A stretch of 6,396 nt of DNA. It comes from an uncultured Collinsella sp. (GTDB lineage Bacteria > Actinomycetota > Coriobacteriia > Coriobacteriales > Coriobacteriaceae). Positions within the stretch are counted from its first letter, which is position 1; every line of letters starts with the position of its first letter. Where the stretch lies: contig URWQ01000090.1 in assembly GCA_900551635.1 (NCBI GenBank), forward strand, positions 1-6,396, given 5' to 3'. The notes beneath the pieces were generated by a model, which was not told where the DNA came from, did no database searches, and saw only the letters and a list, made by a program, of their open reading frames with translations. A program made the translations under genes and the position numbers. Shown one piece after another: positions 1 to 5,415 of this stretch.

Positions 1-287
1 CCGCTGCCGCAATGGGGGCAGGTCTTGCCGTGCTCGACCGTCACGTAGTCGCAGCCGCACGCCTCGCAATGCGTCACGGCCTCGACAGGCTCCACAATAA
101 GCTCCGCACCCTCGGTGATGGACTTTTTATCTGCCGCCCAGCGCCAAGCGTCGAGCAGCAAGTCGGGAACGACGCCCGAGACCTCGCCCAGCAGCAGCGT
201 CACGCTCGAAACGCGACGCACGCCATTGGCGCGCGCCACGTTCTCAACATCGCGAATGATGTGATAAACGATTCCCAATTCGTGCAC
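1..287 (-). CDS. hypA: HypA, hydrogenase nickel-incorporation protein (3' end cut by window edge)
   Basis: HypA delivers nickel, together with the GTPase HypB, to the large subunit of [NiFe] hydrogenase in the cytoplasm. The 95 visible codons begin V/M-HELGI, the family's N-terminal signature whose His2 (with Glu3) helps bind Ni. The stretch LLLGEVSGVVPDLL (31-44) and the EGAEL segment near 59-63 are also typical. The zinc-ribbon cysteines are all present as two CxxC pairs (C74/C77 and C90/C93), with 12 residues between the pairs. The family is usually about 113-120 residues, so only a short C-terminal tail is missing. The start is GTG at 287: it places the obligatory MHELGI at the N-terminus, no nearby in-frame ATG lies upstream, and GGAAG sits 5 nt before it. 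The gene lies downstream of the large oxidoreductase on the same strand, 191 bp away, so they could share a transcript, but the gap and hairpins make independent control possible. The identity is secure. Confidence 0.95.
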   Translation of the reverse strand, partial: MHELGIVYHIIRDVENVARANGVRRVSSVTLLLGEVSGVVPDLLLDAWRWAADKKSITEGAELIVEPVEAVTHCEACGCDYVTVEHGKTCPHCGS

Positions 288-295
288 TTTTTCTT

Positions 296-317
296 CCGCC
301 GTTCTAACGAACGGCGG
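296..317 (-). repeat. Perfect 9-bp inverted repeat overlapping the hypA ribosome binding site
   Basis: The arms CCGCCGTTC (296-304) and GAACGGCGG (309-317) are exact reverse complements separated by 4 nt. In the hypA mRNA this would form a GC-rich tetraloop hairpin whose 3' arm includes the first two G bases of the GGAAG Shine-Dalgarno (293-297). That is seen directly. It could be a translational control hairpin or a protein-binding palindrome; there is no T-tract after it, so it is not a standard terminator. Confidence 0.7.
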
Positions 318-368
318 GCGATTTGACGCTGCACGAGCCCCAGACGGGCGATCTGCCTTTCAATCGTC

Positions 369-393
369 GGGCATGGGCAAAAGCCCTATGCCC
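369..393 (-). other. Hairpin in the gap between the oxidoreductase gene and hypA
   Basis: GGGCAT (369-374) pairs with ATGCCC (388-393), and inside it GGGC (375-378) pairs with GCCC (383-386) around a 4-nt loop, with a single bulged base at 387. On the minus strand it lies about 86 nt downstream of the oxidoreductase stop codon and about 80 nt before the hypA start. No U-rich tail follows on either strand, so a classical intrinsic terminator is unlikely. It may be a processing or attenuating structure in a shared transcript, or a chance stem in GC-rich DNA. Nothing else, and no convincing small gene, is seen in 288-478. Confidence 0.4.
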
Positions 394-478
394 TCCTCTT
401 TCAAGGCACCTCGCCACGCCTGGGACTCGCTCGCTGTCCAACCGCCCCCTGCGCCGTTCGCTTTCTTGTTAGGTTCTT

Positions 479-3256
479 TTACTTCTTCCCGAATTTGATT
501 TTGATTGCGCGTTTCAAAGCGTACTTGCCGAGGCTTGGGAGCTTTTGCTCGTATTTGACCATCGTTGAGCACTCGGGGCGGTCGCGATCCAGATGGATGG
601 CGTCGAACGCGCACTTGGTGGTGCACAGGCCGCAGCCGATGCACTTGTTGGGGTCGACGATCGAGGCACCACAACCCAGGCAACGGGCGGTCTCGGCGCG
701 CACCTGCTCTTCGGTAAAGGTCTCGACGTACTCGCTAAAGGGCGCAGCCTTCTCGCGGTCGCGGTTAACATGCGCCACCTCGCGGCTCGCGTTGTCATAG
801 CTCTCAATCACGACATCGTCGCGGTCGAGAGCGGTGTAGCGGCGCTGGTTGCGGCCGATGGTGAGCGTGGAGCCCGGCTGCACAAAGCGATGGATGGAGA
901 CGGCGGCCTCGTGACCGGCGGCAATGGCATCGATGGCAAAGCTCGGACCAGTATAGACATCGCCGCCCACAAAGATGTCGGGCTCGGCGGTCTGGTAGGT
1001 CTGGGGATCGGCAAGAGCACCCTGGCCGCGGCCAAGCTCCACCTTGGAGCCAGCCAGCAGATCGCCCCACACGATGGACTGGCCAATCGACATGACGACA
1101 CGGTCGGCATCGACACGGCGCAGATCGTTCTCGTCGTACTCGGGCGCAAACCGGCCCTCGTCGTCAAAGACACGCGTGCAGTACTTGAAGGTGATACCGC
1201 ACACACGGCCGGACTCGTCCAGGTGAACCTCCTTGGGACCCCAGCCGCAGCTGATGTGAGCGCCGTCCTCAACGGCCTCGCGACGCTCTTCCTCGCTGGC
1301 GGGCATCTGGGCCTCGCTCTCCAGGCAGAACATCTCAACGTGCTCGGAACCCAAACGGCAGGCGTTGCGCGCGACATCGATAGCCACGTTGCCGCCGCCC
1401 ACTACGATGGTGCGGCCGGGCAGCGCGTCGATCTTACCGCTGTTGACCTCGCGCAAAAAGTCGACGGCCACGGTCACGTCCTCGGCATCCTCGCCCGGAA
1501 TACCGGCGAGGCGGCCGCCCTGGCAGCCGATGGCCAAATAAAAGGCCTTAAAGCCCTGCTCGCGCAGCTCGTCGAGCGTCACATCGCGACCGACCTCCAC
1601 GCCATAGCGGAACTCGGCACCCATCAGGCGAATAATCTCGACCTCGGCCTCGATAACATCCTTCTGCAGCTTAAAGCTGGGAATACCGTAGGTGAGCATG
1701 CCGCCCGGACGCTCGTTCTTCTCGAACACGACGGGCTTATAGCCCTTCTCGGCCAGGTAGAAAGCGCAGGACAGGCCGGCCGGACCGGCACCGATAATGG
1801 CGATCTTCTGATCGAAGCCGCCGGCACGCGTCGGGGTCACCACAGGCGGGACATAGCGGGTCGCGGCATCCAGATCGCGCTGGGCGATGAACTTTTTGAC
1901 CTCGTCGATAGCCACGGCGGCGTCCACACGGCCGCGAGTGCAGGCATCCTCACAGCGGCGGTTGCACACACGGCCGCAGATAGCGGGCAGCGGGTTCTCG
2001 CGCTTGATGAGTGCCAGCGCCTCGTCATAGCGACCCTGAGCCGCGAGCTTCAGATAGCCCTGAACGGCAACGTGCGCGGGGCAGGCCGTCTTGCAGGGCG
2101 CGGTGCCGGACTCGTGCGTTTCGATACGATTATCGTTGCGGTAGTTGGGCGACCACTTAGTGTGATCCCACTTGGTGGCATCGGGCAGCTCCTGGCGCGG
2201 ATACTCGGGCACCTGTCCGCCGGCCTTTTTGCTGCAGAGCTTCTGGCCCAGCTTAGCGGCACCGGCCGGGCACACCTCAACGCAGCGACCGCAGGCCACG
2301 CACTTGTCCTTCTCGACCTTGGCGACATAGGCCGAGCGCGACAGGTTGGGCGTGTTGAACAGCTGCGAGGTGCGCAGGGCATAGCACACGTTGACGTTGC
2401 AGTTGCAGATGGCAAAGATTTTGTTCTCGCCGTCGATGTTGGTGATCTGGTGCACAAAGCCGTTGTCCTCGGCCTGGCGCAGGATGTCGTAGACCTCGTC
2501 GCGCGTTACATAATGGCCGCGGTCGGTCTCAACCACATAGTCGGCCATATCGCCCACGGCAATGCACCAGTCGGCGGGGTCGTCGGCGCAGCCCTCACCC
2601 ATCACGCGACGGCTCGCGCGACAACTGCAGGTGCTAGCGGCATATTTGCCATCGTATTTGTCGAGCCAATGCTCGATATGCTCGATCGGCACCGAGGTGC
2701 TCGCGGCGTCGATAGCCTTCTCGACCGGAATGACATGCATGCCGATGCCGGCGCCACCGGGCGGCACCATCGGCGTGGCCTTGGACAGCGGTCCCTTGGA
2801 CGCCTGCTCAAAGAACTTGGCATAGACCGGGTGCTCCTCGAGCTGGCTCACGCGCATGTTGAGGAACTCGGCGGAACCCGGCACCAGCATGGGCAGCACC
2901 CACTGCTTGGCGCGCTCGGGGTTTTCCCAGTTGTACTCGAGTAGGCCCGTGTAGCTCATGTCGTCGAGCATCTTCTCGATATCGGCCTCGGGCATGCCGG
3001 TGAGCTTGACCATCTCGGGCAGCGTATAGGAACGGCGCATCTTCATCTTGCAGAGCACTTCGGCCTGCTCGTCGGTTGCGGCCTCGGCAAACGACCAGTA
3101 CTCGTAGCCCAGCAGCTCGTCGCGGTGCAACAGACGGTTGGTGCAGTGCTCGCACAGTTTGACGATGGCCTCGCGCGGATGCTCCGGTATCGGCGGCACG
3201 AACTCCGCGCCGATATCGGGCTCGGTATAGCTAATCCCCGGTCCGTTGAGAATCAT
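479..3256 (-). CDS. Large Fe-S / FAD NAD(P)H-dependent oxidoreductase (GltD-like) with extra ferredoxin domains
   Basis: A 925-residue soluble flavoprotein with no signal peptide or membrane segment. Residues about 30-120 hold a winged-helix-like segment. Residues 210-291 are cysteine-rich (C210, C212, C223, C231, C284, C286, C291). A ferredoxin motif CVACGRCVEVCP lies at 319-330. Next comes the GltD-type N-terminal Fe-S domain (C388, C392, C427, C431, C435, C439). The FAD site is GAGPAGL at 489-495, the NAD(P)H site VVGGGNVAIDVAR at 618-630, and the second flavin motif GGDVYTGPSFAIDA at 764-777. The C-terminus has CLGC (859-862) and CIGCGLCTTKC (872-882). In glutamate synthase, NfnB and dihydropyrimidine dehydrogenase this module passes electrons from NAD(P)H through FAD to Fe-S clusters. 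There is no glutaminase or synthase domain here, so it is not GltB/GltD. The acceptor is unknown. The ATG at 3256 is chosen because AGAAGGGA sits 5 nt upstream; an ATG at 3442 would make the control region coding. It is divergent from the TetR gene, which probably controls it. Confidence 0.88.
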   Translation of the reverse strand: MILNGPGISYTEPDIGAEFVPPIPEHPREAIVKLCEHCTNRLLHRDELLGYEYWSFAEAATDEQAEVLCKMKMRRSYTLPEMVKLTGMPEADIEKMLDDMSYTGLLEYNWENPERAKQWVLPMLVPGSAEFLNMRVSQLEEHPVYAKFFEQASKGPLSKATPMVPPGGAGIGMHVIPVEKAIDAASTSVPIEHIEHWLDKYDGKYAASTCSCRASRRVMGEGCADDPADWCIAVGDMADYVVETDRGHYVTRDEVYDILRQAEDNGFVHQITNIDGENKIFAICNCNVNVCYALRTSQLFNTPNLSRSAYVAKVEKDKCVACGRCVEVCPAGAAKLGQKLCSKKAGGQVPEYPRQELPDATKWDHTKWSPNYRNDNRIETHESGTAPCKTACPAHVAVQGYLKLAAQGRYDEALALIKRENPLPAICGRVCNRRCEDACTRGRVDAAVAIDEVKKFIAQRDLDAATRYVPPVVTPTRAGGFDQKIAIIGAGPAGLSCAFYLAEKGYKPVVFEKNERPGGMLTYGIPSFKLQKDVIEAEVEIIRLMGAEFRYGVEVGRDVTLDELREQGFKAFYLAIGCQGGRLAGIPGEDAEDVTVAVDFLREVNSGKIDALPGRTIVVGGGNVAIDVARNACRLGSEHVEMFCLESEAQMPASEEERREAVEDGAHISCGWGPKEVHLDESGRVCGITFKYCTRVFDDEGRFAPEYDENDLRRVDADRVVMSIGQSIVWGDLLAGSKVELGRGQGALADPQTYQTAEPDIFVGGDVYTGPSFAIDAIAAGHEAAVSIHRFVQPGSTLTIGRNQRRYTALDRDDVVIESYDNASREVAHVNRDREKAAPFSEYVETFTEEQVRAETARCLGCGASIVDPNKCIGCGLCTTKCAFDAIHLDRDRPECSTMVKYEQKLPSLGKYALKRAIKIKFGKK

Positions 3257-3261
3257 GGTTG

Positions 3262-3269
3262 TCCCTTCT
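3262..3269 (-). promoter_or_regulatory. Ribosome binding site fixing the oxidoreductase start
   Basis: AGAAGGGA on the minus strand, 5 nt before the ATG at 3256. It is the only strong Shine-Dalgarno near any candidate start, and decides against the 62-residue upstream extension beginning at 3442. Confidence 0.85.
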
Positions 3270-3278
3270 CTTGCCACA

Positions 3279-3321
3279 GCCCGGCGAGACCGCGGCGCCC
3301 CTCTTTTTTTGCAGGCCGGGC
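3279..3321 (-). other. Possible leader hairpin in the oxidoreductase 5' UTR
   Basis: GCCCGGC (3279-3285) and GCCGGGC (3315-3321) are exact reverse complements flanking a 29-nt loop. If transcription starts near 3360 the oxidoreductase mRNA has a leader of about 100 nt, and this stem ends about 9 nt before the ribosome binding site. The loop carries a run of seven A on the minus strand. No known riboswitch is recognised. The pairing is seen directly but may be incidental in this GC-rich DNA. Confidence 0.3.
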
Positions 3322-3349
3322 ATGCCCCATGCCGTTCACCCGCCATTAG

Positions 3350-3364
3350 TTGACATTGTGTCAA
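3350..3364. promoter_or_regulatory. TetR-type operator O1 (perfect palindrome)
   Basis: TTGACATTGTGTCAA: 6-bp arms that are exact reverse complements around a 3-nt centre. It shares the TTGAC(N5)GTCAA pattern with the site at 3373-3387; the centres are 23 bp apart, about two helical turns. Location between a TetR-family gene and its divergent neighbour makes it a probable binding site for that repressor (inference). Confidence 0.72.
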
Positions 3365-3366
3365 AA

Positions 3367-3397
3367 ATAGTATTGACGAACCGTCAACAATATTCAA
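3367..3397 (-). promoter_or_regulatory. Candidate oxidoreductase promoter spanning operator O2
   Basis: On the minus strand TTGAAT (3397-3392) and TACTAT (3372-3367) could be -35 and -10 elements. The spacer is 19 nt, longer than the ideal 17, and contains the whole O2 palindrome, so a bound repressor would block polymerase. The long spacer lowers confidence. No equally good plus-strand promoter for the TetR gene was found, though TTGAC elements in the palindromes could serve as -35 boxes. Confidence 0.4.
3373..3387. promoter_or_regulatory. TetR-type operator O2 (perfect palindrome)
   Basis: TTGACGAACCGTCAA: 6-bp arms that are exact reverse complements around a 3-nt centre, the second perfect copy of the TTGAC(N5)GTCAA pattern in this region. 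It lies 59 bp before the TetR start codon and inside the candidate divergent promoter. Confidence 0.75.
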
Positions 3398-3403
3398 GAC
3401 TGT

Positions 3404-3418
3404 TAGGCGAACGGTCAG
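3404..3418. promoter_or_regulatory. Degenerate third operator-like copy O3
   Basis: TAGGCGAACGGTCAG matches O2 at 11 of 15 positions, keeping the CGAAC core and GTCA half, with one arm decayed. Its centre is 31 bp from that of O2, about three helical turns, and 28 bp before the TetR start. It may be a weaker autoregulatory site. Confidence 0.45.
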
Positions 3419-3445
3419 GCAAAAGAGGATGAAAGGCGGCAAAAC

Positions 3446-4108
3446 ATGGGCAACAACACAGCAGATACCTCTGTGGTCGATGCCGTTCCCGCATCCGATA
3501 GCGCGGCAAAGCGCCTGACGGGCGACGAGCGCCGTCGCGAGATCCTCGATGCTGTGCGCACCGTAAGCTCCGAGCTAGGCGTGTCCCACCTATCGGTATC
3601 GGCCGTGGCCAAGCGAGCCGGCTGCACGCGCTCGCTGTTCTACCACTACTTCGCCGATATGGACGCCGCCGTCACCGCTGTTATGGACGAGGCAATCGAC
3701 GGTTTTATCTCCGAACTCGAGCAGTGGAACGCCAACCGCATCGTCGGTGATATCGAGGGCGCACTCGACACCGTCGCCCCGCTCTTTAAGCGCCTGGTCG
3801 CCAGCGGCCATGAGCTGCCGAGCACGCTCACCTCGAGCAGCGGCGCGCTCTATGGCGGCTTTCTGCACAACGTGGTTCAGCGCGTGGCGCAATACATTTG
3901 CGACACCACCGTGGTGGATTTTGTCGCCCATCATGAGCTACGCATCGACCATGTCTACGAGACGTTCTACACCCTCATCATGGGTCTTTTGATGTATATC
4001 CGCACGCACCCCGATGTGCCCGACGAAACGGTCAAGGAAATCATCGCCTCGACACTCCACATCGAGGGCTATACCGCCAAGTATCCGGAGCGCAAGCCCC
4101 AGAACTGA
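3446..4108 (+). CDS. TetR/AcrR-family transcriptional regulator
   Basis: A 220-residue DNA-binding repressor of the usual TetR length. A polar N-terminal arm of about 25 residues precedes the helix-turn-helix domain (about 29-75). This contains the classic helix 2-3-4 pattern LSVSAVAKRAGCTRSLFYHYFADMDA (49-74, written here only to identify it by position: key residues are the VAKRAG turn, the TRSLFYHYF recognition helix and the following acidic D-M-D). The remainder is an alpha-helical ligand-binding and dimerisation domain, rich in hydrophobic and aromatic residues (for example 169-186), with no assignable ligand. The start at 3446 is supported by AAAGGCGG ending 6 nt upstream; another ATG at 3429 is out of frame. 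Two perfect palindromes and a weaker third just upstream suggest that it represses itself, the divergent oxidoreductase and the membrane-protein gene 63 bp downstream. The effector is probably a substrate of that module (inference). Confidence 0.93.
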   Translation: MGNNTADTSVVDAVPASDSAAKRLTGDERRREILDAVRTVSSELGVSHLSVSAVAKRAGCTRSLFYHYFADMDAAVTAVMDEAIDGFISELEQWNANRIVGDIEGALDTVAPLFKRLVASGHELPSTLTSSSGALYGGFLHNVVQRVAQYICDTTVVDFVAHHELRIDHVYETFYTLIMGLLMYIRTHPDVPDETVKEIIASTLHIEGYTAKYPERKPQN

Positions 4109-4125
4109 CGACATTTGGCCAAACT

Positions 4126-4153
4126 GCCCGCGATCAGAAGAGGGGCCGCGGGC
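4126..4153 (+). other. Hairpin between the TetR gene and the membrane-protein gene
   Basis: GCCCGCG (4126-4132) and CGCGGGC (4147-4153) form an exact 7-bp GC stem with a 14-nt loop. It ends 5 nt before the AAAGGAG ribosome binding site (4159-4165) of the next gene. No T-tract follows, so it is not an intrinsic terminator. It may stabilise or separate the two cistrons after processing, allowing unequal expression from one message (inference). Confidence 0.45.
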
Positions 4154-4171
4154 GTGTGAAAGGAGAGCAGC

Positions 4172-5179
4172 ATGCTGTTCGATGTTTGGGGTAGCGATAC
4201 CCTTATCCACTGGGCCGGCTGGGCCATGGTCTTTATCGGCCTGATCGTGCTCAACGAGGTCGGCCGCCGCACCAAGCTCGGCGCGGCAATCATCTTTGGC
4301 GTGGCTCCGCTGGCCATGACCATCTACTGCGTCGCCATCGCCGTGGGCGTTTCGCAGGGTGCCGAGTGGGCGCTCACCAACCCCACCCATGTGTACCAGA
4401 ACAGCTGGTTCCACTACGCCAAGGTATACGCGGCGCTCGCCGGTTGCTGGGGCTTCATTGCCATTAAGTACCAGTGGGGAAAGATCGGCAAGGCGCATTG
4501 GTTCCGCGCATGGCCGTTTGTGATCGTCGCCATCAACATCATGATCGCCGTCGTGTCCGACTTCGAGAGCGCCTATCACTTCTTTGTCCTGGGCGAGTCC
4601 ACCTGGGTCACCTCCGAAGGTGCCACGCAGCTGGCCGGCTGGAACAACGTGTTCAACGGCATCGCCGGTATCATCAACATCTTCTGCATGACCGGTTGGT
4701 GGAGCGTCTACGCCTCCGAGGATCAGACCGACATGCTGTGGCCCGATATGACCTGGGTCTACATCATCGCCTACGATATCTGGAACTTCTGCTACACCTA
4801 CAACTGCCTGCCCACCCACTCCTGGTTCTGCGGCTTTGCGCTGCTGCTGGCGCCCACCGTCGCCGCCTTTATCTGGAACAAGGGCGGCTGGATCCAGAAC
4901 CGCGCCTTTACGCTGGCCATTTGGTGCATGTTTGCCCAGGTGTTCCCCTACTTCCAGGAGGAGTCCATCTTTGTGACCCACTCCACGCTCGACCCCGGCG
5001 CCGCTACCGCGGTCTCGATCGCCGCACTGGTCGCCAACGTCGCCGCGATCATCTACATCGCCTACCGCGCCAAGAAGCTCGGCCGCAATCCCTACAAGCA
5101 GGATGTCTTTGAGGGCACCAGCGATTGGGAGAAGGCTACCGCTCGCCGCGCCAAGGTTGATTACGCTCACGCCGAGTAA
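4172..5179 (+). CDS. Polytopic membrane protein, DUF5692-like
   Basis: A 335-residue integral membrane protein. Hydrophobic stretches near 11-31, 36-60, 82-100, 111-130, 153-177, 191-212, 216-236, 243-262 and 277-299 suggest about nine membrane segments, followed by a charged tail (about 300-335). It is unusually rich in Trp, Tyr and Phe. A dense polar/aromatic block at 201-221 (YDIWNFCYTYNCLP, then THSWFCG) and QEESIF at 262-267 look like functional sites. I recall this pattern as DUF5692, a family without an established function; that assignment is from memory. No Fe-S, haem-ligand or ABC motif is evident. The start is well supported by AAAGGAG 6 nt upstream. It follows the TetR gene by 63 bp on the same strand and is closed by a strong terminator, so the two are probably an operon. 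It could be a transporter for the TetR effector or a membrane partner of the divergent oxidoreductase; neither is shown. Confidence 0.8.
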   Translation: MLFDVWGSDTLIHWAGWAMVFIGLIVLNEVGRRTKLGAAIIFGVAPLAMTIYCVAIAVGVSQGAEWALTNPTHVYQNSWFHYAKVYAALAGCWGFIAIKYQWGKIGKAHWFRAWPFVIVAINIMIAVVSDFESAYHFFVLGESTWVTSEGATQLAGWNNVFNGIAGIINIFCMTGWWSVYASEDQTDMLWPDMTWVYIIAYDIWNFCYTYNCLPTHSWFCGFALLLAPTVAAFIWNKGGWIQNRAFTLAIWCMFAQVFPYFQEESIFVTHSTLDPGAATAVSIAALVANVAAIIYIAYRAKKLGRNPYKQDVFEGTSDWEKATARRAKVDYAHAE

Positions 5180-5246
5180 CATGTTGGTCGCTGTTGGCAG
5201 TTGGGCATAGGCCCGCCCGTCAGGATTTTCATCCAATGTCTCGCAG

Positions 5247-5287
5247 AGCCCCCGGAAAGCGTTTCGCTCGCTTTTCGGGGGCTTTTG
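5247..5287 (+). terminator. Strong rho-independent terminator after the membrane-protein gene
   Basis: A 15-bp stem pairs 5247-5261 (AGCCCCCGGAAAGCG) with 5269-5283 (CGCTTTTCGGGGGCT), with one G-U wobble, a 7-nt loop, and TTTTG directly after the GC-rich base. It lies 67 nt past the stop codon and ends the TetR/membrane-protein transcript. There is no gene on the minus strand to its right, so it appears to serve only the plus strand. Confidence 0.93.
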
Positions 5288-5302
5288 TCGTTGCGTCTCT
5301 AT

Positions 5303-5335
5303 TCATCTATTCAAAAACATACGCATATATAAAAT
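5303..5335 (+). promoter_or_regulatory. AT-rich candidate promoter for the last gene
   Basis: The only AT-rich stretch in this gap holds overlapping -10-like hexamers TATATA (5326-5331) and TATAAA (5328-5333). TTCATC at 5303-5308 is a weak -35 match with 17-nt spacing to the first. It would give a leader of about 75-80 nt before the ATG at 5416. The gap 5180-5415 contains otherwise only the terminator. Confidence 0.4.
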
Positions 5336-5415
5336 CGGATTTCAAATCATGCGGCGGCTCTATGGGGTCCCGTTTTTGGGTACAGTGTTGTCCCGATATT
5401 GAGCTTGGGGGATAT

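Noticed and set aside
12..326. A 104-codon plus-strand frame at the left end
   Set aside because: It is antisense to hypA, whose MHELGI start and four zinc cysteines are unmistakable.
360..683. A 107-codon minus-strand frame across the end of the oxidoreductase gene and the following gap
   Set aside because: Two thirds overlap the oxidoreductase C-terminus in another frame. The last 40 residues in the gap resemble nothing known and have no start or ribosome binding site of their own.
593..2944. A 783-codon open frame on the plus strand opposite the oxidoreductase gene
   Set aside because: It is antisense to a gene with clear FAD, NAD(P)H and Fe-S motifs. Its translation is a low-complexity Ala/Gly/Val/Leu/His mixture without domains, typical of the reverse strand of GC-rich coding DNA.
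3302..3310. T-rich run that could be a terminator tail on the plus strand
   Set aside because: No stable stem immediately precedes it on the plus strand and no plus-strand gene ends before it; it is part of the oxidoreductase leader on the other strand.
3257..3442. A 62-residue N-terminal extension of the oxidoreductase starting at 3442
   Set aside because: It would translate through the operators and candidate promoter, has no good ribosome binding site, and its CPACKK stretch fits no domain. The ATG at 3256 has an excellent AGAAGGGA.
3938..5236. A 432-codon open frame on the minus strand opposite the membrane-protein gene
   Set aside because: Its Gly/Asp/Val/His-rich translation shows no domain, and it overlaps the end of the TetR gene and the entire membrane-protein gene, both of which have strong ribosome binding sites and family features.
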